Assembly (NCBI GenBank): GCA_002189035.1
Contig: CM007990.1
Span: 2,108,001 to 2,172,000 of the forward strand
Direction: 5' to 3'
Origin: Utricularia gibba
Taxonomy: Eukaryota > Streptophyta > Magnoliopsida > Lamiales > Lentibulariaceae
DNA length: 64,000 nt
Part shown: in pieces, positions 1 through 12,030 of the stretch
How positions within the stretch are numbered: position 1 is the stretch's first letter
Layout: the number at the start of each line of letters is the position of its first letter
Translations under genes and position numbers: made by a program
Notes under the pieces: generated by a model
Databases searched by the model: none
Seen by the model: the letters and a program-made list of their open reading frames with translations, nothing else
Told to the model about the DNA's origin: nothing

Positions 1-327
1 AGGGCCACAGGTAAAATTTAGGCCTAATTGAGAAATTGAGAGCATTTGAATAAAAAGCAGACTAAAACCAATTAGTAAAAGCCCAACTCCTAAAGGCCCA
101 GTCTTACTACAATCGTCACATTTTGGTTCGCCGAGTCCTCCTCGTCCTGGTGCTGAAGGAGAACATGTGATCAAGGTTTTGCTGCCAGTCTCTCAAATCT
201 TCCTGCCATTCTGCATTACTCCACTACTGCAGCCGCTTAACAGATTCTAGTATATTCAAAATGCGCTGCACAGAAGCCAGATGATAGCCGATTTGCCACT
301 CCGCATGTGACCCAATCACCTGCTTCT
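1..327. other. 5' flank of the MCD1-like gene
   Basis: No coding exon is recognisable here. The stretch is less AT-rich than the transposon-filled spaces downstream and lies directly before the proposed MCD1-like start at 328, so it probably holds promoter and 5' untranslated sequence. The window edge cuts off anything further upstream. No TATA box could be assigned with confidence. Confidence 0.4.
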
Positions 328-2252
328 ATGGCTTCGAGTTTCACTCTACACCTCCACGTAGCACCCTTTGCGTCTGTAAGCACACCTCTCGCTTTGATGT
401 CTTGGACCTATTTTTTTGAAATTTTTCACTTTTCATGGGCTCCTATCCTGTCCTAATTTCTGATGACCCTGCATTCCTCAGAAAAAAAATCAATTTTTTT
501 CTGATGAGCACACATTGCGGACGGAAATGGTCGGTGTCTGTAACTGGAAAGCCTGGAATGGAAGAGCTAAGTGGAAGAAGATTGCTACGAAAGTGGTGGA
601 TTCTGACGGCGATACGCGTCCCTTTAATGATGCTCTTGTGACACAAGTAGTAGAAAGCTCCCCAAAATCCGAGGGGAGTGTTGTTTCTAGACTGCAAGAA
701 TCAAGGGGATATATTCCTGTCTTTTTCTCCCAGATAATGGTTTGTGAGGTTTATTACCGATGCGCATATGAGATTCATAGTTTTTTTTTTTACTCTGTAA
801 ATGCACTTTTCTTGTCAAGTATTATCATTTCCTTAGCTTGTTGAATTTCAATGGTGATCATTTTAAATTTTGTGGTGGCATGAAGAAGGCTTTCAAAACA
901 CGATATTGTTAAATATCAATAGTGATGACATGTATGATGCACTTAATGGTGTTCCGTTTATCATCAGATTTCAGGCTGACCAAAGTTCTTGTGTTATTCT
1001 TTGCGGCAGATATTTGTTTAAATGCTTGATTCTGACTTTTAGTTTGAATTGGATGACGTATCTTGCACCTCACTCCCAACAATTCAAAATGTACGTCTTC
1101 CATGTTGCCTGGTTTTGCAGATTAGAGGACTTTCTGGTACAAGGATTTCAGTTGGATTATTCATTCTAGCAACTATGCTAGTTGTCGTAGTCAGACATTA
1201 TGCAACAATGAAATCACACTCTCGTGGCTCAGGCTCTGTTGCAGATCTAGTTCGTCGTGGTCATGTTAGAGCAGATAGGAGAGGCATGTACGGTGCTATA
1301 TCCATCATCTAATTCCTTGTATCTTATAGATAGTTGTGCTCAAGCATCTTGGCATTTGGATGAATTTGATCTTGTGATTCTACGTGATGGATGATGCACT
1401 GTTGCTATGTTTAATGAGCTATTTTGATATTTTATTGGATTGCCTCTGTAATTTTGTCCGTAGATCTACTCTGAAGTGTGAGGATCCATTCAATAACCCA
1501 ATGGTGAAGGTCAGCAAGAGCAACTCAACAGTTGAAATGTTTGGAAAAGTTTACCGCTTAGCTCCAGTTACACTCACAGATGAGCAACAAAGTATACATC
1601 AAAAGCGAAGATCACGTGCATATCAATGGAAGAGACCTACCATTTTTCTGAAGGAAGGAGATTCTGTGCCTCCTGATGTGGACCCTGACACAGTCAGGTG
1701 GATTCCTGCTAATCATCCCTTTGCAACAACTTCTAGTGATATTGATGAAGGGTTGGCTCAAAGCAACGTGAACCAGAAACATGGTGTTCCATTCCGTATT
1801 AAGGCAGAGCACGATGCACTGCAAAGAAAACTTGAAGCGCTGCAGAATGTAAGTTCTAAAATAAGTAGCTACCATTTGATGAGTTGGAAAGCTGGTACGC
1901 TTACATATAATCATTGAGTAATCTCATTTGGCTCATCTATATAGCCATGAATATCACTTGTCTTATCCAGGTTCTTTTTTCTATAAAAATGTTTACGCCT
2001 GAAAACACTTGCAGTGTATCTATTCTCAAAAGGCATAGGTTCTATGGATTGCAGGAACATAAAAATGGAAAATTGGTGATTGATCCTGCTGCTGCAGCCA
2101 GAGATTTTGAGAGAACGAAGAAGTTGCAAATGAAGCCTGAAGAGGAAGAACAAAATATCAATCCTACTTTCAAGGTAGGTGCTCCTCAATCCAGACATTT
2201 AAGTAATGGTGTTGGACATGATCCTTCAACAGATGAGTTACAGAGCCCTTAA
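328..2252 (+). CDS. MCD1: MCD1-like plastid division site protein (5 exons)
   Basis: Resembles MULTIPLE CHLOROPLAST DIVISION SITE 1, a plant-specific inner-envelope protein that helps place the FtsZ ring. Proposed exons are 328-375, 482-739 (or to 748), 1121-1287, 1464-1848 and 2055-2252; all joins keep frame and have GT/AG borders. Exon 3 encodes a hydrophobic segment (SVGLFILATMLVVVV) followed by SVADLVRRGHVRADRRG. Exon 4 carries the most conserved block, including EDPFNNPMVKVSKS, SRAYQWKRPTIFLKEGDS and DPDTVRWIPANHPFATT. The end of exon 4 (RIKAEHDALQRKLEALQ) looks coiled-coil. The stop at 2250-2252 is reached by reading through a possible donor at 2176. Exon 1 (16 codons, MASSFTLHLHV..., transit-peptide-like) and the 5' edge of exon 2 are the weakest parts. 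The gene is tail-to-tail with the next one, about 300 bp apart. The family call rests on recalled similarity. Confidence 0.75.
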
Positions 2253-2554
2253 GACTTTTAGGCTCATCTGAAAATTGACTCAAAATGGTATCTTCAAGGA
2301 TGGTGTATATTTTAATGAGTTCACTTGTTTGAATATACAAGTAGTGTCGTTTCACTCTATTTCTCTTTGTGTACAAATGCAGAACGAGATTACGAAAATC
2401 AACAAAGTAAATCGTCAATTTCTTTAGCTTTCATTTTCTCTTACAAGGTGTGGTCTGCTAAAAGCCAGGATCTACCCAGCTAAATCATCCTATAACAGGA
2501 TTTAATGGCCTTTTTTTCTGGAATGATAACAGATGTTAATGGTCTAATAAATTA
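2253..2554. other. short intergenic space between convergent genes
   Basis: About 300 bp between the MCD1-like stop and the APS2-like stop on the opposite strand. Both 3' untranslated regions must lie here or overlap. No further gene is visible. Confidence 0.6.
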
Positions 2555-4719
2555 TTAAATGATGGTGCCATCAGGGATTACGACACTCTGTATAATTACA
2601 ACTATTCCTCCTGATATGACATACCCCTTTTCTTCCATATTTCCTTCCTCCACATTGTCTCTGTTTATGATCTGCAGCGAAGTGCACAGCAATTACTCGA
2701 AGTTGTTCAATAGGTATAAGGTGTTCATCTGTTTACTCTGTTGAGCTTACCTGGACATTTCTGCCAATTCTCGTATTCCTGTCTATTATAGCTTTCCTTA
2801 TATGTGTGCCGTCTCCTATGCCAATGGGAACTTCACCAATACAATTCTGCAGCGAGAAATTTGAAGATTGAAATCCAGGGGTGACGGTGGATTTTATGGT
2901 AGTTCTTTTTTCCAAGCCCAAGGGGGCTTATACTATCCTTGATGCTTACATGCTGATTTATATCTGATCCCATGATGACAGAGTCCTCAATTACGACATT
3001 GTTGCCTATCCTTGCCTTGGTTCCTACCACCGAGCCCTTTACGCTGCAGCATCTCTACAACAAAGCAAAAAGACGAAACAATTTTAGGCAAAGAGCTCTA
3101 AGTACAAAAAGAGTGTAAGCTCATATTTTGCTTTCCGTGTCCTTACACCAAGAAAGCAACCATCCCCGATGATGGAATCCTTGATGATGGCATCAGCTAC
3201 ATGAGTCGGATGCCGATGGCGTGGCAGTGTGTAGACAGGAGAATGAGTATCGTGGAAACTGCTACAACAAATAGAGTTATCTTCGTTAGCTTATTTTCTG
3301 AAAAGAATGCAGCACTCCTATCTCTTTGAGTGCAGGGCATTTCATACTGCGACCAGGTTACAAACTTGTATGTCGTGCTGTTCCTTCGAAGGGCCTTCAT
3401 GTTGGCATCGTAATACGCTGCTATGCTCATCATGTTCTCCCAGTACCCATCGAACTGATAGGCCTGAACCTGTAAAGTTCATAAAAACAGTTGCAGCTGG
3501 CCTGAAAATCTCTGTCAAACAAAACAAATTAACCTTCAAAACGTGTACATACTTTCATTCCCATGGAAATTGCACCACTGACTACCTCACTCGTCAGGCT
3601 GTTTGCAGAGGGGAAATGCTCTATCAGAAGCCTCTTCATTACGTCTCTGTTTATGACATAGATTCCCATGCTTGGAAACCTGCGCTTGACACTGCTGACA
3701 TTTGCTGAGTCCTTAACCTGAAAAGGGATGGTTGGTATAAATCCTTTCTCACAGTTAGTTCTTGTTACCCAGTCTATGGAATCAGCTGGAGGGATGCCAA
3801 AAAACATACTCTGAGAGTCTTATGCCCTGGTTTTTCTTGGAATTCAAGAACATGGTTTTCATTATTTATGCTTAGAATGCCGAATCCTGAATCCTTATCC
3901 TCCACTCCACTGAATGCTGCGATGGTTATATCAGCAAATCCTCTCCTGTGGTAATCTATTAGTTTCTGATAATCCATTTTGTAAAGATGATGACTAGGAA
4001 GAATCAAGAATTCATCGGCAGGATGCTCATCAAAAACCCAGAAGCATCTCCTTATTGCATCTGCTGTCCCCTAAACAAGAGGCAAAAACTTTCCAAAAGT
4101 AAAGGATGAAGAAAAACACGTGAATACAGAATTTTTCTGCACTCAATTCATGCTAGTTAGATATTTGGACCTGGAACCAGCCAGTGTTGTCTTCTGGTGT
4201 TTGACAAGCTGCGATAACTTCGACGAGCCCTTCGAATGGAAGGCGATCTCCTGAATAGGCTCTTGTTAAGTGAGAATTCAGAGATGTTGAATTAAACTGA
4301 GTGAGAGCATAGATTTTTGATATATTGCTGTTAATGCAATTGCTGACAACTGCATCGATAAGCAGGTAGTTTCCTGCTAAGGGTATTGCAGCCTCTGATC
4401 GCCTCTTTGTCAGCGGATAGAGCCTCGAGTGGGATGATTCATCTCCATACACAATCGCTGCAACCCTCTGAGATCAACAAACAGCTCACATCTTATACCA
4501 CATCCCCTACGCTTCAGGTTTTTTAAGACTTGGGCATTGCAAAAACATACATTTCAAGATGAAAAGCAGCACCTGGTTTGCTGGAGATGCGAGATGATTC
4601 AGGTTGTTTCGTTTCCAGGAGTTGCTGGAAGACATGCCCGAGCTGACTAACGGAACATGCTGGTCACTGGAATGTGGAAAGCAAGATGAAGTGATCCATG
4701 AAGAAGGAAGAGCCATCAT
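2555..4719 (-). CDS. APS2: APS2-like ADP-glucose pyrophosphorylase small subunit, probably non-catalytic
   Basis: Encodes a plastid glucose-1-phosphate adenylyltransferase small-subunit paralogue, closest to Arabidopsis APS2 (At1g05610). Exons read: 4719-4573 (transit-like N-terminus), 4467-4171 (SRLYPLTKRRSEAAIPLAG, NYLLIDAVVSNCINS), about 4072-3810 (GTADAIRR, HHLYKMDYQ), 3717-3553 (PSMGIYVINRDVM), from about 3470 (FDGYWENMMSIAAYYDANM), about 3250-3150 (SPVYTLPR, DSIIGDGC), 3054 to about 2950 (GSVVGTKARIGNNVVIEDS), 2846-2751 (VPIGIGDGTHIRKAIIDRN) and 2671-2555 (INRDNVEEGN ... IPDGTII, stop). The nucleotidyltransferase and C-terminal beta-helix parts are both present. The active-site motif GDHLY of active small subunits is replaced by SHHLY, and the substrate-loop Lys and Arg are Glu and Leu. 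Exon borders around 3350-3250 are uncertain. An apparent frame change near 3810 is explained by a 92-bp intron. The start is the first of two adjacent ATGs at 4719 and 4716. Confidence 0.85.
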
Positions 4720-5159
4720 ATCAGATATCAACCCCGACCCCGTTCTTCCTCCTTACCTTGTGAGTCATATTACGTGTTGGGAGGTTTTAACTTGCAGAGT
4801 TAGAATGGAATATTTAGGTTCTCTTCTCCTTCATGTACACAAGAGCGACAGGGAACTTGAGCTTTCCATTTTCTCCGAGATGGAATTTGACGAGAGCATT
4901 TTCTCTCGTTCTGTGAATATGGGAATAAGTGGATCCGAAGGAAAGGATAAAAAAAAGTTCCGAATGGAAAAAAAAAATGAAGAACATGCTACTTATGCCG
5001 TAGCAAGAGGAACCATAGAGAATCCATTTGAACCAATTTTGGGCATATCTTACAGAAGAAGAGTTCATTGATGCACACAAAGGTCCTGCATTTGAACCTC
5101 ATCAAGTTCAGTCTCACAACAACCAGTTGACAGAAGAAGCCACGAATGTTTATTCAGAT
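4720..5159. other. APS2-like 5' flank
   Basis: Open frames exist on both strands here, including a 155-codon plus-strand frame from 4604, but none shows a recognisable domain and that frame partly runs antisense to APS2 exon 1. Most likely this is promoter and 5' untranslated sequence of the APS2-like gene. Confidence 0.45.
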
Positions 5160-5720
5160 TTTCGTTCAAGACTAATGCTTCTGCGCGTCCCACTTCTTGA
5201 TGCATTTGAACAATTTTCACTGGAAAAAGAGGCCGACGAGGCGCAGAACACCAACAGCCATAACCACCACAAGCGCCTGATATAAGATCTCTGGGGTGAC
5301 AGGCCACGAGTTACTGTAGAGAGCATGAATCCATCAAAGTTACAGGGGACGATAAATGCAATGGATTGGATTGAATTCCTTCCAGGATTCGCCTAGAAAC
5401 GTCATCAGCTTTCACTGCACCAGAAGAAGCCGCCAGGATGTTCGTCAGTTGAGGCCTCTTTTTGGTTTCTGCCAAGACCAAAGAAATCACTTTGAAACTC
5501 AAAATAATATTGCGAGTCCACGAGTTCACGAAAAGCAAACGATTAACACAGATTTCAACCTTGGGCAAAACCGGTGTATCAGTATCGGCAGGGAAGACAA
5601 CAGAAACATGCTGTATATGCTGTAGAGAGGTTCAGCCAATCCCTAAGGCCAAATTTAGTGGTCGAATATGCTGTATATCTGTAACTTCCTACAAGAGAAA
5701 ACAGTCAATAAAAAAAAAAA
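5160..5720 (-). pseudogene. 3-ketodihydrosphinganine reductase (TSC10/KDSR) 3' fragment
   Basis: A truncated, disrupted piece of an ER short-chain dehydrogenase that reduces 3-ketosphinganine in sphingolipid synthesis. Reading down the minus strand, a TAYSTTKFGLR segment (the YxxxK catalytic motif region) is followed by HVSVVFPADTDTPVLPK. After an intron-like gap of about 100 bp come TKKRPQLTNILAASSG, KADDVSRRILEGIQS, FIVPCNFDGFML and GLSPQRS, then VGVLRLVGLFFQ and IKKWDAQKH. The pieces lie in different frames, so at least three small indels separate them. A stop stands where Trp follows FFQ, and several codons are missing after the YxxxK segment. The intron remnant suggests a duplicated genomic fragment and not a retrocopy. 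No N-terminal Rossmann part was found upstream. Confidence 0.75.
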
Positions 5721-6869
5721 AAATCAATCTCCATAAGAAAAATTATATAGAACTCATCATCAACTAACCACGTCTATCTTTATCAAAAACCCACGTCTAT
5801 AGTCAAAACTGGTAAATCAGCCCATACTAACAGGATGTTCTAATATGTTACAAAATGGAGCCTTACAGTAGTGAATGACATAAGCAAAGGAGTAAATGCA
5901 TCTTTATTCACTTTCGAAAAAACACTTTCCAGAAATCTAATAAATTATTTTCTACATTTCTTTATATTCATTTTCAAAAACAAGTTTAATTATAAATATT
6001 AATAAAAGTAAAAACTTAAATTTTATGCTTAATTAAAAATATTAAAAGCTTGAGGACCTGTTTGATAAGCTTGTTAAGACATCTTAACAATAGTTGTAAA
6101 TTAAAAGTATGTTTGGTAATAGTTATGAAAATACATAGCCTTATTTATCTTCACATGCATGTAACTAATTTTGGGATGTGAAGCTCAATCTCTCATTATC
6201 TCTATTCTACCCTTCCCATCACCGTTGACGCACAACTCATCTGTAGTGATTACTTGTGGCTTGCCCTCACCAAAACACCACGTCTATCATTATCAGCCAG
6301 ATTCCATCACTTGTCTTTAGTTAATTATTTGTATTCTTTGGGTTTTCATAGCTAATCATCATCTCTTCTAGTAAATGAGATGATTACTATTATCATTAGA
6401 AGAGACGATTGCAATAGACAATGAGATAGAAGTGTAAATCAATATCAAAAAATAAAAATGAAGATGGATCTTACATGGAAGTAAATTATTAGAAAAGAAC
6501 AATAGAATATTTGATGAGCAGAATTGGAAAAATAGGAATAATGTAAAAAATCTTTAAATAATGATGATGATATTTTGGATGATTCATGTAAAACATCTAT
6601 TTCACAATAATCTACTAAATAAAAAATATTATAAATATTCATATTTTTATTCAATATTAAAAAATGCATATATAATCTAAACAATGGATATTAGTTTATT
6701 TAAATAATAATAATTTTAATGAGCCATAAACTAAATAATCTTAGTAAACAAGACTTGAATCATTATACATAATATAAACTGAAGCAACTAGGAATAATTA
6801 ACATAAAAAATATTAACTAAACTTCACCCAAATATGCTTGATCAATTTTTTTTAAAATAGCAGTTAATA
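5721..6869. other. AT-rich intergenic DNA with possible transposon end
   Basis: No gene seen. At about 6052 the sequence GGACCTGTTTGATAAGC resembles the outer end of PIF/Harbinger or hAT-type elements and may be the 3' edge of the Harbinger relic that follows; a matching inverted end was not found. The rest is simple AT-rich sequence. Confidence 0.4.
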
Positions 6870-7935
6870 TTGATATCATATGAATTGACCACTCTATTCA
6901 AATAATTTTGTATATTCAATCCAACATCTCTACAAATTTGTGACGGTTGAACTATTGATAATTTATCAAATTCACCTTCAATATTATCTTTAGGGATAAT
7001 ATGTTCTTTGTGTTATACTATTATGTTGTGTAAAATGATATATGCATACATAATATTTGCAAGTGTTTTTCAATCCCAAATTCTTCCAAATATTGTGAGT
7101 ATTGCAAATTGGCATAGCGAAATACGAAAACTTTGCTTTATATCTTTTCAAGCACTCTCTTGAAATTTATCAAAAAGTCGAGCTTTTCAATCTTATGAAA
7201 AAGTAATAAACTTCATAAAAATAGTTCAATCAAGATAAATATTATCGACCAAATAATATCTCATTCATAAAAATTTCTATTAATAGTAAATTGCACTTGT
7301 GGATCAATACCATTTATACAACTTGTTCAATAAAGGAGAATACCATAAAATATTTAAATCATAATTCATACTTGGCATTCCTAAAAATGTATACTAAATC
7401 CATTTATTAGTAGAAGCTATTGCTTCTAATATGAGTAAAAGTTTATGATGATCTACACATTTTAATTGATTTTTTAATGTAGCATGACAATTTTTTCACT
7501 CTTAATACACACTATCAATGCTTCCAAACATTTCAATAAAACCTCGAGTCTCTCTCCGTGCAATCAAACATTTCAAATCAACCATTGTTGGGGATCTTAA
7601 ATATTGATCTGAAAAACAAGAGTGAATAATGGAACAAATAGACAAATACATTTGATGGAGGTTATCTTTTCAATTCAAATGTATTCATCAATACTATCAA
7701 CACTACATCCATAAGCTAACATTTAAATAGCAACAATGCACTTTTGTAAAACACTCAAGCCTATGCAATCAACGGCATTCACTTTATGTTAAAAATATGG
7801 ATCTATAAATTTGGCAAGATCCATTATTCACTCAAATAAGAAACGATGCATTCGAAATCTCCTATTAAATGGTCCATCTATGTAAGTAGGATAATCGTGA
7901 AAATAATTAGACACCAATCTTTCATGACTTAATTC
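6870..7935 (-). pseudogene. decayed PIF/Harbinger transposase (HARBI1/DDE_4 type)
   Basis: On the minus strand the remnant reads, with many stops and frame changes, through the landmarks of a plant PIF/Harbinger transposase: YIDGPFNRRFRMHRFLF near 7900, then YGCSVDSIDEYI, then PTMVDLKCLIAR, GSIDCVH and LKNQLK in shifted frames, and finally SARKD-like and ANIMYAYIILHNIIV blocks near 7050-6950. Order and spacing match the family. There are too many lesions for a functional enzyme. An accompanying Myb-like ORF was not identified. Confidence 0.75.
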
Positions 7936-9240
7936 ACGATTGCATTCAATATTGTTGTCGTGGACGTATTATTTTGAAGATTCTCCTCATATTTAAGGAG
8001 TTGAAAGTAATTAACTCCTTAAATATTTGCCACATAATCTATGTCATCTTCATAAAAATAATGGGTGATTTAGAAATTTGACCATTGCACTTTTACTGTG
8101 TGAGAAAAATAGCCACCCTCATTATTAAAATTTCAGCGTAGTGTGTGTTAGCAAAGGTGAGGTGGCCACTTTTCTAAATGAACTTAAAAATAATAGGTTA
8201 GAGATTTGAAAAACTTGAATTTATGATATTTGATATGCAAAAACATTGTGCAATTTACACCTATAAATAAGTGAAAATGAATTTGCATATCATTAGAATT
8301 TGGTACAATTTGAATTTACATTTCTATTATTATATATTTATTATACTTATTTGTAACAATCATATTGATTGATTTCTACTAACTTTATTTATATCTATTA
8401 CATTTATGACCTCTCACTTTGATTATTTCCTAAAAAATTTATTTAAATATATCATATTGATGACTTTCTATTATATTAATTATTTACTATTAATTTTATT
8501 TGGATTTATCATCTTCATTTTTGAAAATTACATTAATTTATAATCATTATTTGTTTATGATTAATACATTGATTGTATATTATCAAAAATTAAAAATCGT
8601 AATATCTAAAATACCGTCAATCGTGGTATAAATTCATGTAGTTAAATTCGATAAATGTGCACCCTTTAAAAAACACATATACAAAAATGTTACATCTAAA
8701 ATCAAAACCACAACTAATATCACATTAAAAAAATCTTTTGTAATATATAAGTGTAAAACATTTAAAATTGATTAGTAATCAAAATATGATAATAGTAAAA
8801 GACAACTATAGTAAAATACTTAATTATCTGACTTATTGAGATTAACATATTCATTTTCTTCTTTATCTTTACAAGTATTTTGGTTTCCATTTACTAACTT
8901 GGTACTTGCAATGCTATGATAAGTCATATTATGGATTGCTTTTTATTCAAAAGTAAACTTGCTCATATTTATTTAATAGTTTTTCAAGCATATAATCCAA
9001 ATTTACTTGATTAAACTGTTATATCAAATGATTTCTTTTTTTAAGATTTTCATTCATCATGTCAATAACTTTTAAGTATTTGATCCTGTTGCGTGTCGTT
9101 TCCTCAACAAATTTTAAATATTTAAAACGTAAAACACCAGAAAGCATAGTACAAGTATCAATCACAGGGAGTTGTTTTTCGTGAAAAGTGTTTTGTAAGA
9201 AACTTCTACAAAATGTCACGATTTTGTAAAAGGAGGTTTT
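7936..9240. other. AT-rich intergenic DNA, no gene seen
   Basis: Very AT-rich sequence with no domain-bearing frame. A 66-codon minus-strand frame at 9019-9219 has no recognised motif. The stretch around 8060-8190 (two GCCAC-containing boxes in opposite senses) resembles the 53.3-kb region and may be a transposon edge. Confidence 0.4.
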
Positions 9241-10235
9241 TAAGATGCAGAAAGAAAAGTTTCAACCTAAGTAATAGGCCTTGACTACGATACGTAGTTC
9301 CTGGGAATAAGATTCAATCTCCTTTGTCCGTCCTTGCCTCGGTTTTCACTGATTTCTTCCAAATAGCTGGCTATAGGAGCAAGGAATAGTCTACTCTCTC
9401 TTACACTCTAATTGACAAGGAGGCATGAGAATAGCCTCATGTGATTCCCCCTTGGACGATTAGGAAGACAAGAGAATTGCCTTCGATTGACTTCAAAACC
9501 GAATTGTGCGCATGTGCCAAGCTGTTGCCAATGGCCAGTGGCAGGTCCAAGGTCACAACCTGTCCACTGTCACGGTACCTAGGCCACAAAAAATATGCTA
9601 CTTCCCTCAAACCGGCAGAGTTGGAGTTGGTGCTCTTCAACTTGATCTTCACCAAAATCCGCGAGGAGTGGCTTGCTACTCATGGACATTGACTAAGAGT
9701 CGTTACAGAAAGACTGCAACAAGACGCGTGGAAGTATGCGGAATCCGAATTGAATTTAGCGAAGAACTGAGTGTATTGCTCAGTACTTGGAAGGAAATTT
9801 CATCTACTTCCCAGAAACTAAAGGTTTTTAGCCCGAAAGAGCCATGAAAACAGAAAGAAAATTGAAAGCTAAGTGTTCTTCCTCCTTGAAGGGGAGGACC
9901 TAAAAGTTCTAAGTGTAGAAAGGAAAATGGAAAAAGTTCCAAATTAAGTGATCCAAGTGGCTTTTATATGACTCTCCACGTGTAATAACTATTTTGGTCC
10001 CCTTTCCATCATTCATTCTGTCTTGCGTGCGCTAGCAGCTTTTCTTATCGTGCAAGTTTGTACTCAATCATTGCTGCAGACTCTGACATGCCGTAAGTAA
10101 GGGCCATGACCAGTGTTAGTCTTTCGCCCACAATAGTTTCAAGTCGTGTACAAGGCACGAAAAGTTAGACTCTGACCACCTACAATATTTCTGCAACACT
10201 CCACGATAATCTACTGACATGTCTCGATCAAAGTG
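9241..10235. mobile_element. LTR-like repeat block, copy A
   Basis: A clearly less AT-rich block between AT-rich neighbours. The part from about 9830 to 10030 is similar, in reverse complement, to about 50700-50950: both contain the box AGCCCGAAAG, a shared GAAAGCTAAGTGTTCTTCCT segment, CCAAGTGGCTTTTATAT and TTCTGTCTTGCGT. This makes it a dispersed repeat, most likely from an LTR retrotransposon or a non-autonomous derivative. Short open frames at 9441-9847 do not show a known domain. No flanking duplication or paired LTR was identified. Confidence 0.5.
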
Positions 10236-12030
10236 TGAGAAAAAAGGCATAAAATATATATAAAATGGGAAAATAGGAATTTTCTAGTAAAAATAAAATA
10301 CTTAATAATAAGACTTCTAATTTGGGCGACTTCATACATAATTAACACATAATAATATCTAATAATTAACTAGAAAATGACACTTAACAGATCTTAAGAG
10401 AAGAAGAAGTGGATTCAAACAATTGTTTTTCATTCTGTTTACATTTTGTTACTCTTTATTCTAAAGATTGTTCTTTTTATATTATAGTTGATGAAAGTTG
10501 TTTGCCATTTAAGTCATTTATCAATTTTTGTGACTTAAAAAATATATTTAATATAAAAAATAAACATGATATTAAATTTTATATTAACATTCACATTACC
10601 TCACACTGTAGTATGTCTCAAGATTTAATATCAAAAAAAATTTTCCTCTTTCCAACTTTAAAAAACTTTATCACTTATTGTTTGAAATCAAATTCATTAT
10701 AACTATTTCCTCCTTTTAACATCATACAATCCACATAACTTCCAAATTTACTAACATCTTAATTCAAATCTTTCCATTTTTTTTCTTATTGTATCCATGC
10801 TACGATTAATTAGAGGTATTACTTTATGATAATACTCAAATATTTTCTTATAGAACTGTTTGTTTTTTATGAAATCATCTTTATGAATGCTTTCTAACAT
10901 TTAGTCATGTTAAAATAAGAATAAGTTTATTTTCTTTAACTCATCTTTCAGATGTTAATTTTCTAGTAGTCATTTACTACAAAACAAATTGTAATAAAAA
11001 TTGATGATACAGGTTATGAAAATCTACTTTGAAATAGATTGCATACATTAGGAATGGAATCAATAAATTTTCATAATTCTAAACATTTCATTCCTAATTT
11101 AAGCAATAACTTCATAAGCAACAAATCTGATTTTTTGTATTACTATGAAACAATAAAATGTTTCATAGTAAAAAAAAAAAAAAAAACTAGTTATAGTGAA
11201 AGACATCATCAAAACACATTTAAAGATTTAGGATTTATTTATGAATCAATAAAAGATATCATAAAATAACTTTCAAAACTATGCAATTATTTTCTAATCA
11301 GATTTAGGAATCATTATAAATGAAGTTGCATAAATTTGAAATAATAATTCCAAAAGTAGTAATCTAATTTCAGCAATCTGAAGCAATAATGTGGTTCTTA
11401 AATAGTAAAATGATTAGTTACAAGAAAAGATATCATCAAAACATATTTAAATATTTAGAAATTGGTAAAATATCTAAGAAAAATCTGAAGCATTTAAGAA
11501 TATAGTTATTGCGTCAATGTGAAACATCAACCTAAGAAGTATGTAATACATCATAAAAAATAAAAGGAAATAGCAGCTGGTTAGAAACAAACTTGTTGAA
11601 ATCTGGTGCATAATCTTGATCAAATATAAATAAATTAAAAGAAATTTACTTCTTGTACGTGTAATCTAGAGGAAACAAATGTGAATCGAGATGAAATGAA
11701 AAAAGAAGAATCTATATTTGGCATTAGTGAGTTTTCAAACAGAAACTCGATTTTCCTGAATGTAATTTTCGAAAATTCAAAATAATAACTTTATAGATGT
11801 TCAAAAAGTTAATAATTAAAAACTTATAGAAGCATTTTTAAAAATGAATAAAGATGCCCTAATAAGAATGTTAAGTCATTTTTTTCACTATCTTTCATGT
11901 CGTTTTTATGTCTCAATGCGATTAAAATTGTTTAACTAAGAGTTTATAATATAAGATTTATGTTTTATTTAGATTAGGATAATTATCCTAAATGTTATAT
12001 GTTATCTAATATTTTTTCTAATTTTGTTTA
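10236..12030. other. AT-rich intergenic DNA, no gene seen
   Basis: AT-rich sequence with poly-A and poly-T runs (for example near 11170). Open frames at 10409-10702 and 11039-11269 are low-complexity and lack recognisable motifs. Confidence 0.4.

Noticed and set aside
3774-3810. Frameshift in the APS2-like gene
   Set aside because: A 92-bp intron with good borders restores the frame and the alignment to family members.
4604-5285. Plus-strand frames of 155 and 85 codons as possible genes
   Set aside because: They overlap APS2-like exon 1 and the TSC10 remnant on the opposite strand, show no known domain, and have no intron-supported extension.
9441-9942. Overlapping frames on both strands of LTR-like copy A as genes
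   Set aside because: No domain, and the neighbouring sequence is a dispersed repeat; the open frames reflect lower AT content.
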